Shown: positions 33,606 to 45,798 of the stretch, piece after piece | How the letters are laid out: each line of letters starts with the position of its first letter | How positions within the stretch are numbered: the first letter of the stretch is position 1 | Origin: Endomychus coccineus | Taxonomy: Eukaryota > Arthropoda > Insecta > Coleoptera > Endomychidae | Length of the DNA stretch: 64,000 bases | Direction of reading: 5' to 3' | NCBI GenBank assembly: GCA_958510875.1 | Contig: OY294068.1 | Location: 179,459,411 to 179,523,410 of the forward strand | The notes under the pieces: model-generated | Databases searched by the model: none | The model's input: the letters and a program-made list of their open reading frames with translations, nothing else | What the model was told of the DNA's origin: nothing | Program-made: the position numbers and the translations under genes

Positions 33606-36600
33606 ATATAGTAATGTTATCTAAATTTTGGACATACAGCTTAGAGAATAATAATAAGCTGGTCAACATGTTCTTAGTCTGAGGTTTCTATCATTAGTGT
33701 GTCCTTTGTTATTGTTCAATCCTAGATAGATTAATACATTTTATTCGGAAATATTCCGTATTTGAAGTGTAATTTATATTTGGTCTAAATCCAATATAAT
33801 AGTGAATATACCCGAAAACAACAATAATATTTGGAAACTGAAGAACTTATTTTACCGTATTAAATGAAAGAAAACAAAGATTAGTAGCAATTAACGAATG
33901 AACAAAACTGCAAATTGCTTGTTAGATATCATCCACAAAGGTGATAAGTATTCGCTAGATTGTTTGATGCTCTGGTCTTTCAAAATTTTTTGTCAATGGG
34001 GCATTCATACCTAGGCACAGATATCGACTGGTAGCACTACAAGTTGCTCGTTCCGTTGATAATCTTGATAGAGCGAATTTGCTTTCCGGAACTTATACCT
34101 GTGGTGTTACTGGTCAGTCTAGACTAGAGAAATCTAAAGATAAATAGACTATGAAGTCTACAAAGAGTTTTCGTTTGATTAATATGTATTATCAATGACA
34201 ACTTAGTTGTCATAAAACTAAATATTATTGTGTGTAAGGGTTCATTTGATTTTATATTAGTCAACGTGGTCCATTGATTATAGTCTTCATATTTAAGTTA
34301 GTAATTTTTCAGACAATCGTATGATAGGTCAATGAACTTTTGTAAATATGTCAAGTTTGACATGATCCAATAGGATGCTAGTTATTTCCATTGACTAAAG
34401 TTGTATAAACCAAAATATCTAGTAATAAATACATATTTTCTATCTTGAAATTATTCACTGGCTGGTTTTGCTAAAAATACAAACTTTGATAGAAATATTG
34501 TACAAATAACTCCCAAAATGAACTGCATGGCATGTGAATATAGCAAAATTTTACTAGCACCAAAAATTCAGTATGAATTTGCTACTAAAATTCAAACTGA
34601 TTTTAGAATTAGGTTTTAATTATGTGTGATGTACATGTTAACAATTCAAAATTGAAAATAAACGAAATTATAAATACCCAGTCTTTCATTTATGGGGAGG
34701 GCACCTTTTCCAGTTTTCCTAAAATTGGCAATATAGTACTTTCAAGAGAGAAAAAACTTTAAATAGGTAGGTGGCACTTTATATACTTATGATTATCAAT
34801 TTATTAACGGTACTAACTAACAGATACTAAATTCCAGCACTGGTACCTAGTAGTTTCATGATCGCACTGTTATTTTAAACAGATTTCATTGAATCCTTCA
34901 ATTTTCAAACGCGCAGATAATAGTATGTTGACAGATGAAAATATGATGATATTCTAAACAATTGTCTATGTCAATTCTCATTGGGATTTGATATTCAGAT
35001 AGTTAAGTTTTTGTTACGGATAATGCATACTAATTCTTGCTCTAGACTCTAGACGATAAACGACAATTTGCAAATTGAATGTTTAAATCGTGAAATTGGA
35101 GAATTAGACCGGATCGTTCTTCTTTCCACACATACACCATCTATAATCGTTTACTGAAATAGCATTTAATTTAAGGTAACCGTTTTTCCAGGACCTGAAT
35201 ACAACTAACACGACTATAGCGAATGCTCTCTATTCTGTGATTGATTGCTACAGTTAATAAACGCGTTGCCATGGAATGTCGTTTCAACAACCACTTCGAT
35301 GAACTATCTAAGAACATTATTACAACGATAAATAATCTTTGTGTTGAAGCTAAGCTATATATTACGTCACATCAATAATATTAATCGAAGTAACAAATTG
35401 AATGAGACAAATGTTAATCCACGATCACACTTTGGTATATTTTATAAATTATAGAGAAAAAGTAGATAAAGAGATCAAAATCATCATAGACGAGGTGATG
35501 AAAATGCTTATCAAACGTGATAATTCCTAAAAAAGTGAGATTAACTCAGGAAAAATAGTCATGTATTATCAACTGAAGGATAATTTATTAATTACATTTT
35601 TGAATGAATTGTTTAAATTGAATAATAGGAAGTTCTAATGATATAGCTACTGCTGAAAATTTCCATCTCAACAGACTGGGTTCTGTTATGTTATAAAACA
35701 TAGAGTTGTAATATACATATGTTGTCACTTCGAATGAACTTGCAAACTCATGACACAGAGTATAATTTCACATCTTTTCAAGGCTTTTGCTGTTTCTAGT
35801 CATTAGCAATATTCAATATATTAGTTAACTGTTTTTTACGTATGGAAGATGTTTCCACAGGCAAAGTTCGAGGACAAAAGCTATTGATTATACAGATTGA
35901 GTTCAAATCAGTGGTGTATAGTGGTTTAATAAGTGCGAGCGAGATTCTACAAAGATGGCGATAAATGGGCGATCTATTCATATCGCGCCTGTTAGAGGTC
36001 TAGCTAGATCAGATGCATGTATCCGAATAATTTTGTTGTGTGGTAATCATTAATAAATTATCTGAATATCGAATTAAAACTTTAAATCGCAATTAAAGCT
36101 ATATATACCCATGTGAGTATGAACGCATTGTCGACCTCATAGGCACAATAGACCTCCACGTCAAGCCAATTGTTTTATTACGAAGGCATTCACTACATGC
36201 CATAAATGGACACCACAGATTTGTAGAGGATCTACAGAGTGTTCAATAAGTGTGAAAGGAGCTTAGAAAATGTAATGATTCACTATGTATCTACCGGACA
36301 CCCCTGGTTCGTTGCTAATGAATACGGTTATACCAATCTTCTAGAAGACTCGGTTATACTCACTGGTAAACCACACTTCATGCAAAATAAGTAATATATT
36401 GGAATACTCACAAATCTCTCAATTAAACAGTTACTTGGACTCTACAACTAGCTCTTACCTCAAAAAACATGAAACATAATTATTCCACTCGCTTATGTTT
36501 GTCATCTATATTACGTTTACAGTTTCTTGCAATTGCAATTGCAATTTTCTGTATACTATGAATTTAGCTATCAGTAGTTTATTCATCACATGATATTTCC

Positions 36601-37225
36601 AATCGATATTCAAGAATAACTTCAACAAAAAATCAAGTGGCTACCCTTTCGTTTCCGAAGTTAATCAGTAATGTGTCGAAACTGATGATCATAGTAACAG
36701 AGAGAAATCCTTAGTTTAGTGATATAGTTCATAACGTTAGAAAATTGTTACCTAGAACTAAACACAAACATAACATTATTCGCATATTAAATTGATTTAT
36801 TAACAAATCGAAGCTGTTAGATCCACCTCTCGGCTATTATTTTGATATATTATACAGATTAAATCTGAATTCTACTCTACTCTCTACTACGTATCATGAA
36901 AAGGTTTGATGTAATGACATTGGGCTTTATAGAGAATTTATTCTTTCATGTAATGTCAATATTTTCAGATAATAAAGCGAAAACTAATTCAATATTTTTG
37001 CACTACCTTCCGCAGCCTTGAGTACAGTCACATAAAAGAATCCTTCCTAGAGCAGGTTCTTAGGAGTTGTAAATAGGAGAAGGTTTGAATCGAATGCCCT
37101 CCAGCACCAGATTTTTGGATCCAATTGGATCAGCAGCCGCGTCTGTATTGGTAGATGAACAAACTGATAATGGAGACTTGAAACATCACTTGTAGTTGAT
37201 AAGTACGAACGATTGACAACATTGT
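33606..37225. other. dac intron DNA, no gene seen
   Basis: 3.6 kb with no recognisable coding region, RNA or repeat. A 61-codon minus-strand frame at 35796-35981 and a GC-richer patch around 35900-36000 are not assignable. Confidence 0.45.
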
Positions 37226-37660
37226 TTGCCTGCCCAGTTTGATGTAGCATTGAAATCTGTGGTCGTTCAATATTTAACGTTTACATTGCGAGTAAACATT
37301 TTTCACCAACTTTTTACATTTTCCATTTCCCAAACCTGGCTGAAGTGGTATCAAAGACGCTCATTGCTTGTTATCTTGCAGCCATTGACAATGAAAGAAC
37401 TTGCAACTCCCAAACTTCTATCAGCAAAAAATTCTTGCAGCGATAGAGGTTCTAAAACATCTTATCAATCTGAACCATGGAAAAATGCAGTGAACTGTGT
37501 AGCGTGAAGGTTTTTTCCTACAATAAGTACCGCTACAGAAGCCAAAAGAATCAGTTTCAGTTCAAGATTTAAGCCTGCTTGAAGATGCCATCTGTAAGGG
37601 TTTGGCGAGACTTCGGCATCAAGTCTTGCTATTGTGACGCGAAATCCATCCATAAGCCAA
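37226..37660 (+). mobile_element. Penelope-like element 3' fragment (family 2, copy B)
   Basis: One frame (37402-37480) reads LPNFYQQKILAAIEVLKHLI, clearly related to NFYQRKILEVIDILKHPNN of the PLE at 14995-16290. Next, RSQKNQFQFKI matches RTRNNQFQFKP of that copy. The hammerhead site near 37578-37612 (TTGAAGATGCCA...TTTGGCGAGAC) is decayed. The start is uncertain, as similarity is clear only from about 37370. Inactive. Confidence 0.6.
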
Positions 37661-38037
37661 GAATTCTTAAATCAGTAGGATGTCCTTTATTTTGAAGCGA
37701 GAGCTATAGGTAGAGCATGAGTTCAACATCTTGCCAATAGTAAAACTTATCTTCCAGTCACATGTGCTTTGTGGAGAATGAAGAAGCTGTTTTGTTCAGA
37801 ACCTTTTACATTATTTCCCTCGAATTTCATCTCCCTTAATAGTACAGTCATTTTATGGATTGGTCGTATGTTGATTTTTAGGTTTTATAGAGCTCTGATA
37901 ACGATTATTCAGTTCATTTTGTCGTGAAAAGTCATTGAAAACGTACATTCCAGAAACGGAAATTTTTTTTTTTATTATGGCGTGTGACAGATCAATTCTT
38001 ATGTTTTTTAGGGTTCGGAAAACGTTTTTTTAGTTAA

Positions 38038-38256
38038 TTGTTTTCGTTAGTATATAGAGCAATAAGAAAAAACAAATTATATAAAATTATAATTTTGGAT
38101 TTGGATATAAGCTCTAGTAGCGAGTATGCCAGAAGTGAGAGTGAAGATGAAACTGATATCGGAGAAGATGATAGTTCTTCTGAAGACGAAGCAAATAGCG
38201 AAGGAAGTGGTCCATCACCTGTAAAATTGCCAAGGCTTTCAAGAAGATCAATATAA
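38038..38256 (+). CDS. Small acidic ORF inside the 37.8-39.2 kb transposon
   Basis: A 72-codon open frame. The first 25 residues are basic or hydrophobic; then an acidic Ser/Glu/Asp tract follows (SSSSEYARSESEDETDIGE, DDSSSEDEANSEGSG) and a Pro-Val-Lys-Leu-Pro end. It is less AT-rich than the flanks and sits between the inverted repeats, so it may be a relic N-terminal exon of a transposase. Acidic leaders occur in piggyBac-like proteins, but nothing else supports that. Function unknown. Confidence 0.35.
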   Translation: MFSLVYRAIRKNKLYKIIILDLDISSSSEYARSESEDETDIGEDDSSSEDEANSEGSGPSPVKLPRLSRRSI

Positions 38257-38399
38257 TTAGTTGATGTATTTTTTCATTTGGAATCAACTTTTTTTAATTA
38301 AATGAAATAAAAATATAATGTATTCAAATTAAAAAAAAAATGTTGTCTTCCTTACATATTCTTCAAATTTCCTAAATTTCCAAATCATATATACATCAC

Positions 38400-38720
38400 T
38401 TTTTCGGTTACGAAAAACTATAAAATTGTTATTAGAGCCCTGAAAAACACAGAAATCGATGTCATACACCGTATTGAAAAAAAAATTTTCGGATATAAAT
38501 TTTCAATGATTTTTCACGATAAAACAAAGTAAAAAAACATTTTCAGAACCCAAGAAAATATAAGAATTGATCTGTCACACGCCATAATCAAAAAAAAAAA
38601 AAGTTTTCCATTTTCCGAATGTACGTTTTCAATGACTCTTCACGACAAAATGAACTGAAGAATCGTTATCAGAGCTCTATAAAACCTAAAAATCGACATA
38701 TCATACACTAAGATTGAAAA
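38400..38720 (-). repeat. Diverged tandem subterminal repeats (about three units)
   Basis: Read on the minus strand, each unit has GTGTATGA or GCGTGTGAC, a T-rich part, AGGGCTCTAATAAC or AGAGCTCTGATAAC, TCGTGAA, CATTGAAAA and a poly-T stretch. About one and a half units are present in inverse orientation at the left end. Confidence 0.6.
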
Positions 38721-39209
38721 AAGAAAAAAAGAAAATTTCCTAACCCGGAAAATTAGGGCAAGTATTGGAAAATTCTTAATTTTAATCATTTACAGTAACG
38801 GTATATACCCCAATACAAGATTATCATACCATATTTACCAGCCAAATGCAATTTTTTCTCATATATAGTTCTTATTCGAAAATATTTTGTTTTCCCATCC
38901 AATGCTTGGGAAATTCAATGAAAATTGAATTCAGAATAGTCAATTCCTATGTAAAATTTAATGCTGAACAACTTTTGTTCGAAACTTTTCCTTCTAAAAT
39001 GCTTATTTTTGAAGATATGAGTGTTCTTTCCCGGAAAAATACGGAAAATCGTATATATATATAAATTAAGACATTTTCCTTCATTGGAGGTTTTCAGTCA
39101 CTATTTTTGTCGTAATCTACTGAAAATTTCCTAACTTCCTGTATTTTCAAACTCAAAGTCGGAAAAAAAAGTACCAAATCTCAAAAAAATCCATAAAATG
39201 ACTGTACTA

Positions 39210-40189
39210 TAATCTAAGTTCACTACATGTTTTTTCGTCCCGACCATCAACTAATACGGTTTTTTAGTCTAACGGAAATTGATCATATACATGTATGCCA
39301 GCCCCTGTACCATGGACAACTAGAAAAAATGATAAAGTGATTGTGTGGTACACAACGTAGTAACGTAAATAACGACGAGCAATCCAATAAACTAAAACGT
39401 TCCCATAAACGGGTGGTAACTGAAAGCAGATCCTCAACGAGATAAATTTAAATTGCAACGGTGGAAATTTAAAGTTATTGTGTTTTGGCTATTATAAAAA
39501 TGGTTCGGATTTGCGCTATGCGATCGTGGTTAAATTGGACCGTTAAATGGAGATATCGTGTGTGGCTGCCACAAGCGGCAACCAGATCGGTGTGCATTCT
39601 AGTCACAAGTCGTTATCGCAGATACTATCTCTTTTATCTGACCAATCTTGAATCTGGAACCGTGTTAACGCAAATTATTAGTGGTTGATTCGAAATACTC
39701 GACCACTTTAGCTGATTAAAATTGCATTTTGAATGCGATCGTTACTTTAAAAACGTCTTCATTTAAATTCGGAATTATTTACTGTACTTGCATGTTTATG
39801 TTGTTGTATTTTAATGAAGAAAGAGAATTCCGAATCGAGAATTTCGCTTAATAACTGTTGTCTTTGATGTTGCGAGTTTTGCGTTGTTGAATTTATGCAC
39901 GATTTTCATCGACGTAATTTCGATAAGACATCGATAATCATTATTCGACAGGTGGTCTGCGTTCTTCTTTATACACGATGGTATGAAATATTTGCACAGT
40001 AAATTACAGGATCATCATTATCAAGCAGCGGTTTGTCGTTCAATGTTCGTAATTTTGGAAGTCATTTCAACTATTCAGAACACCTTAACATCGTGAATGC
40101 TTTCAGTTTGCTAATATTCGCCCGAAATTCGTGAAAAGTATTATTACTCGAGCGCCCGATTGTATTTACTATATTTTGATCCAAGTAAG
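39210..40189. other. dac intron DNA, candidate conserved non-coding stretch
   Basis: No gene is recognised; the 67-codon frame at 39485-39688 has no family. About 39470-40060 is less AT-rich and contains several CGATCGT/ATCGATAA-type words. It could be regulatory, but this is unproven. Confidence 0.3.
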
Positions 40190-40655
40190 TTTTGTATTTT
40201 GTTGAGGATGTTTGCACACTGCGATTGTGTCCCCTTTTGCTGCTGCGCCCTTCAGGATACCTCAGCGGCTATAGCAGTTCCTCGAACCCTGTGGCATTGA
40301 GAAAGTGCAGTATGTCGGATGGTTTCGCGTTGGGTAAATTTCCCTCTTCTATTTGGTATGCCCCAAGGTATCGTGCCCTTGAGATTTGCAAGATATCGCA
40401 TTCTACGAGGATGTGGATGGAAGTTTCATCCTTGTCCTCGTAGAACCTGCAGTGTTCTTTTTATACTAATCCGAGCCTCTTATGGTGTTCTTCCAACCAA
40501 AGTCCCCTGTTAGCTTCCCCGTTAGTATTCGGAGTTTATTTTTACTTAGGTTGATTAGATCGCTTTTGGTTATAGTTTCCTAGAAGTATCTTTGCCTCAG
40601 TCCTTGCAAACCTATCCAGTGGTGGGATGTTTTGTTGCCTACTTCTTTTTCAAGT
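40190..40655 (-). pseudogene. LINE ORF2 C-terminus (jockey/R1-like)
   Basis: The minus strand reads SKSDLINLSKNKLRILTGKL, TGDFGWKNTIRG, then HCRFYEDKDETSIHILVECD and LQISRARYLGAYQIEE. The C-x2-C-type and H-x4-C pattern (here partly mutated) followed by R-x2-LG is the usual end of ORF2 in RNase H-bearing non-LTR elements. Frameshifts are present. The reading continues upstream across the MULE insertion at 40664-41342. Confidence 0.7.
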
Positions 40656-40663
40656 TATTCCAG

Positions 40664-41342
40664 GGGTGGGACCCATTTTTTCCACTCCATTTTTTCCACT
40701 AATATATTTTTCCACTAATACATTTTTCCACCAGTCTATTTTTTGCTCCAGTTTATTTTTTAATACATTTAATAGTTTTATAAATGGATATCAAACAGGA
40801 TATCAAAATTGTACATGGTGACCGACAGCTTTTAAATATTCCAAAACTTCGCCTCCACTTTTCCTATCTTCATATTGGCGAACTAAATTGTTTATTCGCT
40901 CTTCGTTTTTCACTCTGGACTGCTGTGTAGTTTTTTTAATTTTGTGGCCTAAATCCAGCTCGTGGATCATGGCCTCGGTGTCTCCTTGTTCTTTCTGTAG
41001 CTCGAGGAGGAAGGCGTAAAGACTAGGGTTGTTTTTTCCCACAACCACCTGGAATCTGTTGTGCCAACCTTCCGACACATTGTTGGTCCTCGACAGATTT
41101 TGTAACACGGGCTCTTACATGTTCCACAGGGAGGGGGGATAACTGTCAGACCAATGTGTTAGGTCAAACTGTCAGTTCAACGTATCAAACTGTCGTTGCT
41201 ATGATACTTGTTCAAATCATTTCAATTATACTATTTTCGAATTGGTGGAAAATCATTACTAGAGGAAAATGGTTATTGGAAAAAAAAACTAGTGGAAAAA
41301 TATACCAGTGGAAAAAATTGAGTGGAAAAGTGTCACCCAATC
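40664..41342. mobile_element. MULE-type foldback element inside a LINE, 8-bp TSD
   Basis: Flanked by TATTCCAG on both sides (40656-40663 and 41343-41350). The inverted ends begin GGGTGGGACCC and, reverse-complemented, GGGTGACAC (offset by four bases). Each is about 100 bp of irregular repeats of TTTTTCCACT. Inside, on the minus strand, lies a MULE transposase C-terminus. The size of 679 bp makes it non-autonomous. Confidence 0.85.
40803..41108 (-). pseudogene. MULE transposase C-terminal fragment
   Basis: An open frame of 101 codons beginning LSRTNNVSEGWHNRFQVVVG, then NPSLYAFLLELQKEQGDTE and a basic C-terminal helix. The RTNN-EGWH-F...P-LY-FL-L--EQ pattern is characteristic of the region after the MULE DDE domain. 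The catalytic domain is missing, so this is a relic carried by the foldback element rather than a functional enzyme. Confidence 0.7.
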
Positions 41343-41439
41343 TATTCCAGTATTATTCTGGGAGCAGAGTTGTGAACGTTGAAATCCCCATGATGATTAT
41401 TCCAGCTGCTGGATAGTTCTGCTGAATGGGGTCAAGTTT

Positions 41440-41770
41440 CAGAGGAAGGAATTTAAAGAGTTAACCATGAGCTGCTTCATTTGGTGTTATATAAGAACAA
41501 CAGAACAAGAAATTGTGTCTCTCTGTGATTATCAAGCTTGAACCACATTACATCGAATTCTTGTGGTTCTAGATTCTCCTCACGGTCGCATGAAAGATCA
41601 TTTCTGGGGCAGATATAGATCTCCTTTGAATCTGAAACGAGTGTGAAGTATCCCAGGCAAAGCATATAGGTCGGGTTGGTGGTGGATGTTCAGCTTCTCT
41701 GTCTGCAGGTAGTAATGAACATCTTCTATGCTTTTGCTAAGGCCTCAGATGTTACAGAGGTCTATCTTCT
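41440..41770 (-). pseudogene. LINE endonuclease domain fragment
   Basis: Two minus-strand frames together give GLSKSIEDVHYYLQTEKLNI, HHQPDLYALPGIL, then SDSKEIYICPRNDLSCDREE, LEPQEFDVMWFKLDNHRET and FLVLLFLYNT. This resembles an APE-type endonuclease of a non-LTR retrotransposon (ETQ...R-D-...LE---FD-LW-KL...CC-YRSPN). Frameshifted and isolated; its relation to the LINE pieces on either side is unclear. Confidence 0.6.
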
Positions 41771-42779
41771 AGTTTATATTTTTCAATGTAAACACCCTCG
41801 AACACCTCTCGTCTAGAAATCCGAATTGAGAGGTATTTTTCTTCCGGAAAATTTCACTTCAGGAGGCTTCATCATTATTATTTTCATAATGAACCTGGAA
41901 TGTATAAAATGTTGGTTTGGGTAGAGAGAGAGGAATATGGGTATGAGGGTGATACCGGAAGCATCCACCAAACACCGAAACATGGAGGTGCCCACTTCAC
42001 AACATATTACTCGGGGTGTTGGTGTTTCACCGGGTGATGAGGAACACATCTACCACCTATGGAATAGTATAAGAAGTGAATTCAATACCGACATACATAA
42101 ATCACTTTTTTTATTATTGAATTTGGATTAGATTTGAATATTTGTTGAATATTTCTAACGAAATTTAAAGAAGAAATAATAGTTTCACTTGTATTATAAA
42201 ATTACATATATGCGGAAATATGTAAGTGAAACTGTGATTTTTTTATTTTGTTGTACTACTTTTTCAAAACAGTCTTATGTCGTCTATCGGTACGTGTCAA
42301 ACATTATTTTGTTTCACTTTAATTTATTTTTTGTCTTTTTGACAGTTCCATTTTTACCGCCGTTCGGTTTGTATTGAAGCATTATTTTTTATATAATATA
42401 AATTTGAATTCTACCAATAATTATTGAACCTTACGATTTGTATGCAGCTTTGGTTTCATAGATATTGATTGCAGGAGAGGAATATGACGGGCTGCGTTTC
42501 GTGTTGGCACTGACACTGAATTGGTACCAAACTGAAATTATGAAAATAACTTTATATTGTATTGTTGGTATTTGCGCATTGAAGGTTTCAATTGAGAGTT
42601 ACTTGATGATTTCAATAGGAGATTTTGTTGTACTTCTTAGGTATGGTAACATACTGATAACTGTTGTAGTGGTAAATATAATGTAACTTAGGTACCAAGG
42701 ATTACGTCAACTGTTTATTATTAATTTCAACTCCATGAATACCTAAGATGGAACCCTTGGAGAGTAACTGTGTTGTTCT
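41771..42779. other. Intron DNA, no gene seen
   Basis: Open frames of 60-80 codons on both strands (41813-42686) have no recognised family. Confidence 0.4.
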
Positions 42780-43035
42780 TGCCTAGTATATTTTGTTCTT
42801 ATAAACATTCCCAGACCATCTTGGAGCTGATTATGTGAAAGCTCAGCGCATTGATGGCTACTTGACTATCCGACATGATGACTATTTCCTGTCTGCGGAG
42901 GTCTCTTTCGATATTGAACTGGACACATATTCCTATAGCGTGTGTCTCTGCTTGGAGAATACTTGAGGATTTGCCTTAGCTTTCGGAGTATTTGGTTCCA
43001 GGCCCATACACAACTATTCCAGTTCCTTTTATCTA
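42780..43035 (-). pseudogene. LINE RNase H domain fragment
   Basis: The minus strand reads GIVVYGPGTKYSES, SSILQAETHAIGICVQFNIE and RDLRRQEIVIMSDSQVAINA LS: the middle of a retroelement RNase H with the catalytic Glu (QAE) and Asp (SDSQ) positions. One stop interrupts it. It lies upstream, in reading direction, of the ORF2 C-terminus at 40190-40655 and may be the same LINE broken up. Confidence 0.75.
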
Positions 43036-44740
43036 AGTAGGTATCCTGAACTCCTTATTCTGGAGACTCGTAATGAGCAATGTGGTTTGGTAACTTATAA
43101 CTAGAGACTTGATTATATGCAACAATAATGGTTAAATCTATGTTTGATGTACTAAAAGCTACAATATGCAACAATATATGCAATACTAAAAACAAAAATT
43201 TCAAAAATACAAGAACACATGTATTTAATCTTTTTTGAAAATGAAATCTCAGTAAAAAGAAAGCTTTTCTTGGTGAGCTGCCGTCTTCAAATACTGAATG
43301 ACTTGAGATTTCTTGTCGAATGGGATCTGACTGCATTATATTCCGTCGCGCACGCCGGCCTATAACATGTGACACGCGCGTCACGTGGTCAATGTGTTGG
43401 CCTCTAATAGAGATGGCTAATTCGAAATATACTGACGATTCTCCTGGTTTATCTCACGTTCCTTGTCTTCACACTTCGCTCTGAATAGCGAAAACTGTAA
43501 AATGTTGAAAACATTCTGTATGTATATACACAAATCGTGTGACTCACACTCATCAACAAATCAATCTAATTAAATGTGGGTATATACGCTAATCACATAC
43601 CTGCAGCCTTCAGCTCCGAAACTATACGTGACAATAATTGTAAATCTCAGAAATGGCTGATAGCTTAGTGTAACGTAATTTGATAAGCATTTCAATGAAC
43701 TCACTCATCATGTCTCTGAAAATGTGTGCAGACAATATATTAAAAGTTTCTAAACAGACGAAATAAGATTTTATCGGTGATACGAGCCTAAAGCAACAAT
43801 TATAACCATTTTGACGTGGAAGACTATCAACTGCAGCTGTTCGAACACGTTTCAAACGACTACATATGCTTTTCATGTATAGTTTTGTACTGGTCAACTG
43901 TACTGATCACTTATACATGCAACAATCAAAAAACAGAGACTAAATTATAATGTATTTATGTCTGGACCGTCAGGTGGTATACTACAATAAAATTACACAA
44001 CAGAACACTATTCGTTCATATCGATTGATATATATGAACTCTCTTGTCGTGCGATTTTTTAAATTAGAAAATGTGATAAAATCCAATGGAGTTATTTGAT
44101 TACCCGCTCAATTAGTAGTATTAATCTAGAATTCACTAAAATTGAACAGTTTAAATAAGATGAAAGCTCACTGAAATTCCTAGTTTTTTGCGAATTCTTT
44201 AGGTCGAACGCTCTCCTTCTGTCACTTCTTTCAACATCATTTTCCAGAATAATATTTGCCTCTTGTCGTATTTATGGTAACCACAAAATAAAACTGCAAA
44301 TCATCGTCCCACCTAGGTTATTATTATTGCCAACTTATTAGTTCCGAATTAAATATACTCAAACTTAATATCAATATTTAGAAATTTAAGGATATATTTT
44401 GGCAGCAAAGTTGCCCTCTTCAGTAGATCACACGAGTAACCTAACAAAGAAAGTCAGCAAAGTACATTGATATCAGTCAGCCCCGGCTTTCCCTGAAGAA
44501 GCAACCATTCTAGCGGGAGCCATTTGAAAAGAAAAACTGCTCTTAGTTGAGTTTGCACATGTTATTTATGTATCGAGATAGCCATGCACTTCATTTTGAT
44601 GTAAGATAGTCACCACACAGTTTATTAATATCTCGGTGCATCGGCCGTATTTAAATCGTTTTCTAATATACTTATATTTTCATTGGTTTTTCAGTTGACT
44701 AACTGGACAACTTCATTATCACATCATTTAACAAATTCTC
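43036..44740. other. Intron DNA, no gene seen
   Basis: A 33-bp word beginning TTCTGTATGTATATAC (43517-43549) also occurs at about 5828-5860, a small dispersed repeat. The open frames of 109 (43055-43384) and 91 (43622-43897) codons on the minus strand are unrecognised. Confidence 0.4.
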
Positions 44741-44744
44741 CTTA

Positions 44745-44965
44745 CTCTAGTGTGTGATTCTTGTGCGGAAAAATACTCTATAGCAGTTTTTCGTGTTGGG
44801 AAAACTGATTCTCGCTTCCTTCGTTTACTAAAAATTCATCTCTCAAATAAAAATATTCTTTGAAAGAAGACAAAGTTATTGCAAAACAACTCGAAGTTTC
44901 TTCGTTCTTGGTGACAAAACGCCTGAAAGATCTTCGAGATGAGAAAAGCAAATTAATTCTGAATT
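44745..44965 (+). pseudogene. Possible ORF1-like scrap of a LINE
   Basis: Two frames read CDSCAEKYSIAVFRVGKTDS and KEDKVIAKQLEVSSFLVTKR with LKDLRDEKSKL. They sit 80 bases before the RT fragment in the same orientation. This could be ORF1 of the same retrotransposon, but the match is weak. Confidence 0.25.
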
Positions 44966-45039
44966 AAATGAATTTCTTTATACGATGGAGTCTGAACATC
45001 CTGACATCGTATTTCACTTCCATATGCTGCTGGTCCACC

Positions 45040-45780
45040 GACTGGTTGCTTCTCCTTAATGTCGATGACTGTGTTGTCCTCCACATAGGTAAAGCTAACC
45101 CCCAATTCAATATTTTGATAACATTTCAGCATTGAAACCTGTGTCTTCGCATAATGATTTGGGTGTCACAATTACGTCGAATCTAACATGGTCAGAGCAT
45201 ATCACGAAAGTTTGCAAACGATCATTCGCAGCTGTTCTTACTCATAGAAGGTCAATCTCCACAATTTCGTTAAAAACCTTCAGTCATATGTACAAGACAT
45301 ACGTTTGCCCTATCCTTGAACATGCTGGTCCAGTGTGGTGTCCAGTGTTCGTATTTGATCAAAAATGGCTGGAAGGTGTCCAGAGATTGGCAACAGGGCT
45401 TCCCTTCTTTAGGATTAGACTCTTTCACAAAGAAAGACTCATACTGGCAAATATACCCACATTCCAAGAGAGACGTCTTCGTTGGAACCTCATTATAGCG
45501 TATCGCATATCCTTTCAGACCTGCCTGCTTCTCCTTCAAGTTGACACCAGTCGTCGTCGACACAGCTTCAAATTAGAAAAAGAAAAGTTCAAATCCAATA
45601 TCAGACAATCTTTCTTCAGTAACAGATTTTTTTATGGATGGGATAATTTACCTGAGCATATTGCTTCCGCGTCCTCTGTTAAGCGTTCCAAACTGAATTT
45701 GATTTTAGGTTACAATCCTTATCATTGCGTTAATTTCTCTATTGTTTTTCCATTTATGAGCCTGTTTTTATCTTGACCTT
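45040..45780 (+). mobile_element. LINE RT C-terminal fragment with 214-codon open frame
   Basis: After a frameshifted WLLLNVDD-VVLHIGK segment, the frame at 45132-45776 stays open: SSHNDLGVTITSNLTWSEHI, KTFSHMYKTYVCPILEHAGP, WLEGVQRLATGLPFFRI, ERRLRWNLIIAYRI, FFYGWDNLPEHIASASSV. This is the region following RT motifs in jockey/CR1-like elements (DLGV, YK-YVRPILEY, LE-VQR-AT, WN-LP--V---SV). It is the longest transposon open frame in the window. The RT catalytic motifs are absent, so it is a fragment. Mariner copy 4 begins about 20 bases further on. Confidence 0.85.
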
Positions 45781-45798
45781 CATTACCGACTACTATTA

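Larger units (their letters stand above)
37840..39209. mobile_element. 1.37-kb DNA transposon with complex inverted subterminal repeats
   Basis: Perfect inverted ends AGTACAGTCATTTTATGGAT (37841-37860; complement at 39189-39208), plus T/A just outside. Inside, long inverted subterminal blocks match (37862-38030 against 38535-38720: TTTTATAGAGCTCTGATAAC, GGCGTGTGACAGATCAATTC). On the right the block is repeated in tandem about three times with divergence, in units of about 115-125 bp (38400-38720). Flanks TTAAT and ATAAT suggest a 5-bp target duplication with one mismatch. The superfamily is unassigned. Confidence 0.75.

Noticed and set aside
44490..44525. CCTGAAGAAGC...TTTGAAAAG as another hammerhead
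   Set aside because: Stem II does not pair and the GAAAC element is missing.
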